Translations under genes and position numbers: made by a program
Shown: piece after piece, positions 1 to 6,929 of the stretch
Layout: each line of letters starts with the position of its first letter
How positions within the stretch are numbered: position 1 is the first letter of the stretch
DNA from: JAISGQ01 sp045604945
Lineage (GTDB): Bacteria; Bacillota; Clostridia; Oscillospirales; Acutalibacteraceae
Assembly (NCBI GenBank): GCA_045604945.1
Contig: JAZUPA010000034.1
Coordinates: 1 to 42,191, forward strand
DNA length: 42,191 bases
Direction of reading: 5' to 3'
Notes under the pieces: generated by a model
Seen by the model: the letters and a program-made list of their open reading frames with translations, nothing else
Told to the model about the DNA's origin: nothing
The model's database searches: none

Positions 1-1116
1 TGCACGCTCATAGAACTGTGCAAGACGGCTGCCCAGGTATGCAGGGTAACCCTCTTCACCGGGCATATCCTCAAGTCGTCCTGACATTTCGCGCAGAGCC
101 TCAGCCCAACGGGAGGTGGAGTCTGCCATGAGAGCTACGCTATAGCCCATGTCGCGGAAATACTCAGCGATGGTGATACCTGTGTATATGGAAGCTTCAC
201 GGGCTGCAACAGGCATATCGGAAGTATTGGCGATAAGCACGGTGCGCTCCATGAGGGATTTTCCTGTTTTCGGGTCAACGAGCTCGGGGAACTCGTTGAG
301 AACGTCGGTCATCTCGTTGCCGCGCTCACCGCAGCCGATGTAAACGACGATATCAGCCTCTGCCCACTTTGCAAGCTGATGCTGTACAACTGTCTTACCT
401 GAACCGAAGGGTCCGGGAACAGACGCAACGCCGCCCTTTGCAATGGGGAACAGTGTGTCGATAACACGCTGTCCTGTGATAAGAGGCATTTCGGGGCTGA
501 TCTTCTGCTTGTAGGGTCTGCCGCGACGGACAGGCCACTTCTGCATCATTGTAAGATTCTTTGTCTCCCCCTCGGGAGTCTCAATGACGCATACGGTATC
601 GGTAACAGTATGTTCACCTGCAAGGATATCCTTTACAGTACCTGAAACTCCATAAGGAACCATTATTTTCTGGGTAACTACGTCGGTTTCCTTTACAGTA
701 CCGATAACGTCACCGCTCTGAATCTTTGCTCCCACATAGGTTGCAGGCTCAAAGCGCCATTTTCTGTCTCTCTTCAGAGATGCAACCTGAATACCTCTTC
801 TGATATTTGTTCCGCAGACATTCATAATATCGTCCAGCGGGCGCTGAATACCGTCATATATGCTTGCAATGAGTCCGGGACCAAGCTCAACGCTCATGGG
901 CTCACCTGTACTTACTACAGGCTCTCCGGGACCGAGTCCGCTGGTTTCTTCGTAAACCTGAATGGACGCCTTGTCTCCGTGCATTTCAATTATTTCACCT
1001 ATGAGGTTCTCTTTTGAAACGCGAACCACGTCAAACATATTGGCATCACGCATTCCGCTGGCTATAACAAGCGGACCTGCGACCTTCTCTATTATACCTT
1101 TGCTGGTCTTTGCCAT
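1..1116 (-). CDS. atpA: V-type ATP synthase catalytic subunit A (3' end cut by window edge)
   Basis: Catalytic, nucleotide-hydrolysing subunit of the V1 (A1) head, which drives or is driven by ion flow through the membrane ring. The reading frame runs on the minus strand from ATG at 1116 to the window edge, giving 372 codons of a protein usually near 590 residues, so the C-terminal part is missing. The Walker A loop GPFGSGKT lies at about residues 235-242. Further along are the segments IGCGERGNEMTDV and ADSTSRWAEALRE, both diagnostic of subunit A. The bulge domain with the VPYGVSG segment lies before the P-loop, as expected. It follows atpF by 22 bases in the classical order I-K-E-C-F-A. Subunits B and D are expected beyond the left edge. 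Identification is essentially certain. Confidence 0.97.
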   Translation of the reverse strand, partial: MAKTSKGIIEKVAGPLVIASGMRDANMFDVVRVSKENLIGEIIEMHGDKASIQVYEETSGLGPGEPVVSTGEPMSVELGPGLIASIYDGIQRPLDDIMNVCGTNIRRGIQVASLKRDRKWRFEPATYVGAKIQSGDVIGTVKETDVVTQKIMVPYGVSGTVKDILAGEHTVTDTVCVIETPEGETKNLTMMQKWPVRRGRPYKQKISPEMPLITGQRVIDTLFPIAKGGVASVPGPFGSGKTVVQHQLAKWAEADIVVYIGCGERGNEMTDVLNEFPELVDPKTGKSLMERTVLIANTSDMPVAAREASIYTGITIAEYFRDMGYSVALMADSTSRWAEALREMSGRLEDMPGEEGYPAYLGSRLAQFYERA

Positions 1117-1138
1117 TCTTACCCCTCCAGTATGAGGT

Positions 1139-1459
1139 TTATTTATTGTTGAATATTATGTCCGAGCCAACTGCCTTTTCCACAGCTTCGCGGACTCTCT
1201 GCATGCCTGCTCCCGTATTCCCTGTTACTCCGGGAATGGGGATTATTGCAGGCACAGGCACTTCATCGAACTTTGCAATCTCTGCTGAAAGCTCTGCTGC
1301 GGTCTTTTCTGTTATATAAATGACCGCATAATCACCATCTGTGATAAGAGGAAGAATTTTCTTTGCTTCTTCCCTGTTTTCCGCAGGATAGATATCAAGT
1401 CCCAGGGAAGCAAAGCCGTAAATGCTGTCACGCTCACCCAGTACTGCGATCTTATACAT
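1139..1459 (-). CDS. atpF: V-type ATP synthase subunit F
   Basis: Small central-stalk subunit of the V1 sector, 106 residues, the usual size. It begins MYKIAVLGERDSIYGFASLG, the typical start of this Rossmann-like fold, and carries the conserved segment YAVIYITEKTA near the middle. The PAIIPIPG stretch at about residues 70-77 is also characteristic. In the rotary enzyme this subunit binds subunit D in the rotor axle and can modulate ATP hydrolysis. It sits between atpC and atpA with spacings of 13 and 22 bases, so it is translated from the same operon message. Confidence 0.95.
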   Translation of the reverse strand: MYKIAVLGERDSIYGFASLGLDIYPAENREEAKKILPLITDGDYAVIYITEKTAAELSAEIAKFDEVPVPAIIPIPGVTGNTGAGMQRVREAVEKAVGSDIIFNNK

Positions 1460-1472
1460 TCGGCATACCTCC

Positions 1473-2441
1473 TCAATACAGCTCGCGCAGGCGAGCTCTT
1501 ACCTTTTCACTGCTGAGACCGTTTCGCTTTGCTGAGAGAATTATGCGAACCGAGCATATTTCAAGCTCCTTGGCGCAGAGATATGCAGCCAGCGCATCAG
1601 GACCGAGAGACTTGTACTTTGCAGGCGCAATGAGGTCGCGGAGCTTTTCGTCGCTCCATCTCTCAAAGGCGCTGATTCCTTCCCTCAGCTTTGCTGCTGC
1701 CTCGTCGGATACTCTTTCTATATATGAAAGAACCGCCTCAGGGCTGTCGATAACCGCTTCGGAAAGCTCCTTCAGATTGAGTCTGTCGCAGGGAGCAAGG
1801 GATTCCTCAAGGAAGGACAGGGGCTTTTTTGTTGCCGCGCAGCGCATTGCTATCTTGATGTCTGCAACAAAAATCCTGTGCTGTGCAAGGGCTTCCAGAA
1901 GCTCACCGCAGCCTTTTGCGGCGCTGACAGTCGCCATCATGCACGCTCTGTCGATTATCGCTTCACCAAGCTGGGCATCTCTTGCTTCCACAAATACCGT
2001 GTATGCTCTCTCTGCACACTCTCTCATGTGTTCTGGAAGCAGTTCATAATTCTTGGTTTTTATTGCTTCGAGCATTGTCTCAGGCTCTGCTGTAACGGGA
2101 TATACAAGCATGTTTTTGTAATTCGCACCAAGAATATAACTCTCTGTAATAACTTTTAAATTGTGATAATCATTGGCTGTCTTGAGAGAGTCAAACACAG
2201 CCTTATCGGGAGCAATTTCATTTATAAGCTCCCATGTATTCTCCGATTCAGCTTTGAGAAGCTCTCTTTCGGAGGCGTAAGACGCGCCCTTGCCGCCGTA
2301 GCCCTTATCGGTCAGACGCTTCATGCATTCCTCAACACTTGATGAAGAAAGCAGCAGCTCAAGATCTGACTTTGTAAGCAGCTTCAGCTCATTACAGCGG
2401 ATTCTTGCAACGGCATAGGCGTAATCTGTATCGCGCAGCAT
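1473..2441 (-). CDS. atpC: V-type ATP synthase subunit C (d-type rotor coupler)
   Basis: Subunit C (NtpC, eukaryotic d) is a funnel-shaped, all-helical protein that sits on the membrane ring and couples it to the central axle. The 322-residue product begins MLRDTDYAYAVARIRCNE, which matches the family start YxYxxARIR. I choose ATG at 2441 because a GGGAGG ribosome binding site lies seven bases upstream. An in-frame ATG seven codons earlier would place that site inside the gene. Family length is about 330-350, so the protein is complete. The sequence is helical and Glu/Ala/Leu rich with no membrane segment. It lies 20 bases after atpE and 13 before atpF. Confidence 0.93.
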   Translation of the reverse strand: MLRDTDYAYAVARIRCNELKLLTKSDLELLLSSSSVEECMKRLTDKGYGGKGASYASERELLKAESENTWELINEIAPDKAVFDSLKTANDYHNLKVITESYILGANYKNMLVYPVTAEPETMLEAIKTKNYELLPEHMRECAERAYTVFVEARDAQLGEAIIDRACMMATVSAAKGCGELLEALAQHRIFVADIKIAMRCAATKKPLSFLEESLAPCDRLNLKELSEAVIDSPEAVLSYIERVSDEAAAKLREGISAFERWSDEKLRDLIAPAKYKSLGPDALAAYLCAKELEICSVRIILSAKRNGLSSEKVRARLRELY

Positions 2442-2461
2442 ACTAAAACCTCCCTTCGGCA

Positions 2462-3052
2462 TCAGCCGAAGATGTACTTGTTCAGCTTGTCGCTGAGCTG
2501 TTCACGCTTACCGTTGATAAGTGACGCGAAGGTGCAGTTTATCTCGATTCCGCCGTAGCGAAGGATAAGTCCGCCGTTGGTAACGGCAGTGTCCTCTGCC
2601 AGTGTGAGAGTGCCTTTTCCTGTAAGCTTTTCGTTGAGCTGGCTGATAAAATCAGCAGGCATTCTCTTTTTATCCTCTTCGGAAAGCAGAATCTCTCCGT
2701 CACCGCTTTCTGCATTTTTGGATGCCAGACGGTGAAGCACCAGGAAATAGTCATTATCGGGAAGTGAACGGAGCTTTGCAAGGGCAGCTTCAAAAGTCTC
2801 TTCGATTATCTCGCGCTGTGCGGCGAGATTTGCACGGCGGAGCTGCTGCTCAGCAGAGGACGATGCTATACGGTCAATGACCTTTGCCTCCTCCTTACCC
2901 TTGCTGATTATCTCCTTGCATTCGATTTCAGTAGCTTTCATTGCTTCCTCGATTATCCTGTCTGCCTCCTGTCGGGCATTTTCGATAATCTGCGCAGCAT
3001 TGCGCTCGGAATCGATTTTTATCTGTTCAATTATTCTTTCTAATCCGGTCAT
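2462..3052 (-). CDS. atpE: V-type ATP synthase subunit E (peripheral stalk)
   Basis: Peripheral-stalk subunit, 196 residues, which pairs with the G/H subunit in a long coiled coil that holds the catalytic head still. Residues 1-90 are charged and helical and rich in Glu, Ala, Ile and Lys, followed by a globular C-terminal domain ending with a segment of the type NGGLILRYGGIEINCTF, which is characteristic of the family. I place the start at ATG 3052 (MTGLERIIEQ), seven bases after a GGGAGG site. A longer frame starting at 3067 would bury that site. It lies between atpK and atpC in the operon. Confidence 0.93.
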   Translation of the reverse strand: MTGLERIIEQIKIDSERNAAQIIENARQEADRIIEEAMKATEIECKEIISKGKEEAKVIDRIASSSAEQQLRRANLAAQREIIEETFEAALAKLRSLPDNDYFLVLHRLASKNAESGDGEILLSEEDKKRMPADFISQLNEKLTGKGTLTLAEDTAVTNGGLILRYGGIEINCTFASLINGKREQLSDKLNKYIFG

Positions 3053-3072
3053 CTTATGACCTCCCAAAATTT

Positions 3073-3687
3073 TTAAGCAACGATGTCAGCAACGGAAGCT
3101 GCAACGTCGGAATTTGAAACTGCTGCAACTGCATCAGAAACGGATGTTACGATATCGCTTGCGGAAACGATATTGACAACTTCAGAAGCATTTCCGTTCT
3201 TTGCATAAGCAGCGATCTGGAGAATGGAAAGAATGGAGATGAGAACTGCGAAAATAGCATAGGTCTCAACCATTGCTGCCAGCATCATGCCCTTGGACTG
3301 CTGGTCAGGCTTCTTTGCAACGATTGCAATACCGGAAACTGCGGTCTTTGCCTGATAGATTGCGGAATAGTAGCCTACAAAAGTAATGGGGAGACATGCA
3401 ATAAAGTAAAGAATCCCGGTTGCAAGATCAGGAGTGGTGCCGCCGAGAATACCGATCTGGGCAAGAAGCATGAAGGTGGTCAGAAGACCGTAGATGCCCT
3501 GAGTACCGGGGAGAAGCTGGAGAATGAGTACCTTGGAGAACTTTTTGGGATCTTCAGTTACAACGCCTGCAGCAGCGTCACCTGCACGGGAAACACCTGT
3601 TGCGGAACCGATGCCGGGGAGAAGTGTTGCGAGAGCACCACCAAGCAGTGCTATGATAAGTCCGAGCTGATCTGTAAATGCGTTCAT
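3073..3687 (-). CDS. atpK: V-type ATP synthase subunit K (membrane ring, probably Na+-type, with C-terminal extension)
   Basis: Proteolipid of the rotating membrane ring, with the duplicated-hairpin (four-helix) form of V-type enzymes. The first hairpin ends in LPGTQGIYG (residues 59-67), where the carboxylate is replaced by Gln63. The second has the ion-binding Glu141 in AAMVETYAI. By alignment with Enterococcus hirae NtpK, all the published Na+ ligands are present: Leu59, Thr62, Gln63, Gln112 and Glu141, plus the supporting Tyr66. This argues for Na+ coupling (inference). The odd feature is length: 204 residues against about 156 in NtpK. The extra 45 residues follow the last helix and are rich in Ala, Ser, Val and Asp. 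The gene overlaps atpI by four bases (ATGA). Confidence 0.95.
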   Translation of the reverse strand: MNAFTDQLGLIIALLGGALATLLPGIGSATGVSRAGDAAAGVVTEDPKKFSKVLILQLLPGTQGIYGLLTTFMLLAQIGILGGTTPDLATGILYFIACLPITFVGYYSAIYQAKTAVSGIAIVAKKPDQQSKGMMLAAMVETYAIFAVLISILSILQIAAYAKNGNASEVVNIVSASDIVTSVSDAVAAVSNSDVAASVADIVA

Positions 3688-5696
3688 AATTCTTTTTCCT
3701 CCTCAAATTTAAAGGTTTTTGTTTTTGCAGAGAACGGTCTGAACTCGCGTCCGCCGCCCTCATAAAATTTACCGAAGAATTCAACATACTGCAGTCTGCA
3801 GGTATGCACATAGCATCCGATAAGGCTTATGAGTATGTTGAGGATGTGTCCTATGGTGCAGACTATGACCATTACTATTGCACCCATTACACCGCCGCCG
3901 AACATCGAGCCGATGGTATTGAAAACCTGGCTTATAACGCCGGTTGCAAGAGCAAGAGCAAGGATTCGCGAATAGGACAGGAAATCTGACAGGTAGCTTG
4001 TTGCTCCGTACAGATTGTATGCACCCTTCAGCAGGGTCTTGACAGGGCTCTTTGAACGGTCCGACAGAAGAAGTATCATAATAACACCTGCAATCACGCA
4101 CCAGACACCTATCTTCTGTGCCAGCGGCGGTACGGTGATTATATCCTGTCTGCCGAAGATTCCAAGGAGCATATTCAGCGCATAGGTGATTCCGCCGCCC
4201 AGCAGCAGCAGCCACGAGACACAATTGCCAAGTGCGCCGATTATATCCTTGTTCTTAAGATTTGTGATAAGACCGAGGAACAGTCCTGTAAATACATGAA
4301 GAATACCTAGTGCAACGGAGAACAGCAGCATGCTTACAGGATCCTTTATGGGGTCAAACCACAGGGGATTTACAACATTCTCGGTGGCTCCGAAGAAGGT
4401 CTTTGCTATTACATTGGGCAGATCTCCGAAGTAGCTTCCGAATATCACGCCCCAGAAGATTGAGCAAAGCCCCGAGAACATGAACAGCTTCATGTTTCTC
4501 CTTGCGCTGCCTTCCGGTTTTAAGAAGAGCAGAACTCCTCCGCAAGCGAGAACCATTATAAGACCGTAGCATGCGTCACCCAGCATAAGACCAAAAAGCA
4601 TATAGTAGAAAATCGCAAGGATCGGAGTTGGGTCGATATCCTTTTTACTGGGCATTGAGTAAAGCTGTACAACAGTCTCGCCGCCTTCGGTTATCGCACC
4701 GTTCTTAATGGCGGTGGGTGCTGTATCCTTCTTTGTCTGCTCGATCTCCTCTATATATGCGCCCAGCGGCTCAAGTTCACTCTTCAGCCTTTCATACGCC
4801 CTCTGCGGCACCCATCCTTCAAGTATGAATGCGTGCTTTGTGCAGGAAAGACGCCCGAGCATTTCGTATTTTTCCTTACGGACTGTGTAGTAATCGAGCA
4901 TCTGTGCAAAAAGCTCGCGCCTGTATGCATAATGTCTGATGCCCTCTTCATTTTCTTCAATCTGTCTCTGAGCCGCTTCAATACGCTCGCTGAGAGCATC
5001 CATGCTCTCGGTGGGTGTGCCGCTGCTGATCTCAGGCGGACGGGCAAAGCCTATTGCCCTCAGTGCATCCTCCATCTCCTGCGCGATGCTTTCGTGAGCC
5101 ACGATAAACACACAGGTGGAATCTGCCAGCTGTCCCGCTGTTTCAGCCTCAAACAGCTCAAGATTCGGATTCTTCTGTGCCAGCAGAGCCTTTACCGACT
5201 GTGATGTCTGTACTCCCGGCACTGTGCCTATAAAAGTTTTTGTGCTCTTTGTTCCCATCATCTTCATGGAAACATCCAGCTTCTGCCACGGTCTGAGAGC
5301 CTCTCTCCTGAGCTCAAGGCGCAGGATATCCGTTTTCAGCTCTTCTATCTGTTTTTCTTTTCTCAGTATGCCGTAACATCGCTCCAGATTTCTGTCTGAT
5401 CGTTCTACAACCGACATGAACTCATCATTGCTCATTATCGGTCTGCTGCGGTAGGACGCAAGCATTTTCGGCTTGTATTCGGAGTAGCGGTCAAGAATCT
5501 CTATTGTCTTTTCAAACACTTCTATTGTCTTTGAAAAACTCTCCATCTGCTGTGAGGTGTTCAGTTTGATCTCATCGCCCTGAGCCTTTATATCCTCTAT
5601 CTCAACCACACCGAGCCGCTGCATCTTTTCCAGCACCCTTTTACGGTCGCTCTGCAGTCCGTAAACGCCGATCTTCAACATTCTGAGCTTTGCCAT
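3684..5696 (-). CDS. atpI: V-type ATP synthase subunit I (membrane stator, a-type)
   Basis: The a-type stator subunit, 670 residues, which offers the ion half-channels to the ring. The N-terminal half (about residues 1-360) is cytoplasmic, helical and charged. It contacts the peripheral stalks. The C-terminal half holds several hydrophobic helices, beginning around FYYMLFGLMLGDACYGLIMV, a hallmark of the family. The segment SYSRILALALATGVI contains the conserved arginine that faces the ring carboxylate. ATG at 5696 has a GGGAGG site eight bases upstream. It starts 41 bases after the stalk G/H gene and overlaps atpK by four bases. Confidence 0.95.
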   Translation of the reverse strand: MAKLRMLKIGVYGLQSDRKRVLEKMQRLGVVEIEDIKAQGDEIKLNTSQQMESFSKTIEVFEKTIEILDRYSEYKPKMLASYRSRPIMSNDEFMSVVERSDRNLERCYGILRKEKQIEELKTDILRLELRREALRPWQKLDVSMKMMGTKSTKTFIGTVPGVQTSQSVKALLAQKNPNLELFEAETAGQLADSTCVFIVAHESIAQEMEDALRAIGFARPPEISSGTPTESMDALSERIEAAQRQIEENEEGIRHYAYRRELFAQMLDYYTVRKEKYEMLGRLSCTKHAFILEGWVPQRAYERLKSELEPLGAYIEEIEQTKKDTAPTAIKNGAITEGGETVVQLYSMPSKKDIDPTPILAIFYYMLFGLMLGDACYGLIMVLACGGVLLFLKPEGSARRNMKLFMFSGLCSIFWGVIFGSYFGDLPNVIAKTFFGATENVVNPLWFDPIKDPVSMLLFSVALGILHVFTGLFLGLITNLKNKDIIGALGNCVSWLLLLGGGITYALNMLLGIFGRQDIITVPPLAQKIGVWCVIAGVIMILLLSDRSKSPVKTLLKGAYNLYGATSYLSDFLSYSRILALALATGVISQVFNTIGSMFGGGVMGAIVMVIVCTIGHILNILISLIGCYVHTCRLQYVEFFGKFYEGGGREFRPFSAKTKTFKFEEEKEL

Positions 5697-5737
5697 ACGA
5701 CATTCCTCCCTTCGTTAAAGAGTAGGGGGTTTACTTA

Positions 5738-6121
5738 TCAGTTGATTATATCTGCAATGACAATATCCACTGCAGTGGCAAGCTTATCAGCTGCCTCTGC
5801 CCGAAGCCTGTCCGCTGCTTCCCTGCTGCTTTGCAGACTGTTCTTTTCAAGTGCATCTGCTGCTTCGCCGGCATGAGCCCTTGCGGTATTCACCATCTCT
5901 CTTGCCCTTGCCACTGCTTCATCATGAGCACTCGATGCTCTCTGCTTAGCTTCTGCCACAATCTCTGCTGCCCGTGCCTGAGCATGTATCTCTGCATCAT
6001 AGGCTGCAGCCTCGGCTTCTTCGATAAGCTTTATTGATTCTCTCGCCAAATTGTTTAACCACCTTTCTTCGGCAATCAGCAATTCGCTTATTATAGCTTT
6101 ATATCGCTTACTTGATATCAT
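5738..6121 (-). CDS. V-type ATP synthase peripheral stalk subunit G/H
   Basis: First gene of the operon, 127 residues, almost wholly predicted coiled coil: long runs of Ala, Glu, Arg with heptad spacing from about residue 15 to 115 and no membrane segment. In operons of this type the small gene before subunit I encodes the peripheral-stalk G/H subunit (NtpF in Enterococcus, AhaH in archaea), the partner of subunit E. Identification rests on position, length and coiled-coil composition instead of a sharp motif. The ribosome binding site is weak, unlike the rest of the operon, so the exact start is less certain than for its neighbours. Confidence 0.85.
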   Translation of the reverse strand: MISSKRYKAIISELLIAEERWLNNLARESIKLIEEAEAAAYDAEIHAQARAAEIVAEAKQRASSAHDEAVARAREMVNTARAHAGEAADALEKNSLQSSREAADRLRAEAADKLATAVDIVIADIIN

Positions 6122-6195
6122 AGCATAGCTTTTTTACTTTTACAAGTTAAAACTGGTCTTCTGGATGTACAAAACCGTCATTTTTATCAGTAAAT

Positions 6196-6224
6196 ATAAT
6201 AAAAAACGCCTATTTGTTCGTTAA
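6196..6224 (-). promoter_or_regulatory. possible promoter of the V-ATPase operon
   Basis: On the minus strand TTAACG (6224-6219) and TATTAT (6201-6196) are 17 bases apart, about 75 bases before the stalk gene. The -35 is weak, so this is tentative. The intergenic region is shared with the divergent luxS gene. Confidence 0.35.
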
Positions 6225-6239
6225 AATTTCGACAATCTG

Positions 6240-6268
6240 TAGTCAAATGAAAAAATATAGTGTATAAT
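6240..6268 (+). promoter_or_regulatory. luxS promoter
   Basis: A perfect -10 TATAAT at 6263-6268 is preceded at 17 bases by TAGTCA (6240-6245, four of six matches to the -35 consensus). The start codon of luxS follows 35 bases later, with an AAAGGAT ribosome binding site at 6287-6292. Confidence 0.7.
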
Positions 6269-6303
6269 GCAATGCAGCAAACAACGAAAGGATATATATA
6301 TTT

Positions 6304-6762
6304 ATGGAAAAGATTGCCAGCTTTACTGTTGACCACAACAAGCTCGAAAGAGGTCTTTATATTTCGCGCCGTGATAACGGCATCGACACCTGGGACCTCC
6401 GCACCGTCAAGCCCAACACTCCCCCTTATATGGAGCAGGCTGCAATGCACACTGTTGAACATCTTGGCGCCACCATTGTCCGCAACAGCGTTTATACTAA
6501 TAATATAGTATATTTCGGACCCATGGGATGCCGTACGGGATTCTATCTCCTCACAAGAGATATGAGCGACAGTGAGGTAGTCGCTCTGGTGAAGGAAACC
6601 TTTGCAAGGATAAGCACATGGAATGAGCCCATACCCGGCGCTGCACTTCCTGAGGAATGCGGAAATTACCTCGAGCATGATCTTGACGGCGCCAGAAAAA
6701 TCGCAGCAGGTTACATTGATGTAATCAGTTCATGGACTGAGAATGATATTTTCTACGCCTGA
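6304..6762 (+). CDS. luxS: S-ribosylhomocysteine lyase
   Basis: LuxS cleaves S-ribosylhomocysteine to homocysteine and DPD, the precursor of autoinducer-2. It serves the activated methyl cycle and may serve signalling. The 152-residue product has the usual length. The zinc site is clear: His49 and His53 in HTVEH, with Glu52 as the catalytic base, and Cys119 in EECGNY. The second catalytic residue, Cys76, lies in GPMGCRTGFYLL. No pfs (nucleosidase) or methionine-cycle gene is adjacent, and luxS is transcribed alone, divergently from the V-ATPase operon. The next gene has its own promoter. Identification is certain; use as a signal is not shown by the sequence. Confidence 0.98.
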   Translation: MEKIASFTVDHNKLERGLYISRRDNGIDTWDLRTVKPNTPPYMEQAAMHTVEHLGATIVRNSVYTNNIVYFGPMGCRTGFYLLTRDMSDSEVVALVKETFARISTWNEPIPGAALPEECGNYLEHDLDGARKIAAGYIDVISSWTENDIFYA

Positions 6763-6841
6763 TTCACAGTTATATTGCCCAATTCTGCATTGCCATTGTT
6801 AATTATATTTGCCGTAAATGGCAGAAGATTTCTTCAAAGGG

Positions 6842-6869
6842 TTGAAAATGAGTCAAAAGCTGATATAAT
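6842..6869 (+). promoter_or_regulatory. promoter of the M23 peptidase gene
   Basis: TTGAAA at 6842-6847 and a perfect TATAAT at 6864-6869 are separated by 16 bases. Transcription would begin near 6876, just before the palindrome at 6881-6896. Confidence 0.75.
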
Positions 6870-6880
6870 TGATTCCAGAA

Positions 6881-6896
6881 GTTACAATTTTGTAAC
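6881..6896. promoter_or_regulatory. 16-bp palindrome at the expected transcription start (candidate operator)
   Basis: GTTACAATTTTGTAAC has seven-base perfect arms around a two-base centre. It lies 12 bases after the -10 element of the M23 peptidase promoter. It is too short and A+T-rich to terminate transcription and has the symmetry of a dimeric repressor site. The protein that would bind it is unknown. Confidence 0.55.
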
Positions 6897-6929
6897 CTTC
6901 CATCAATCCCACAGAGAGGAGCTTTTCGC

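Noticed and set aside
3073..3210. K-subunit tail as a frameshift artefact
   Set aside because: The frame is continuous and ends naturally before the next ribosome binding site; codon use is unchanged, so it was kept as a real extension.
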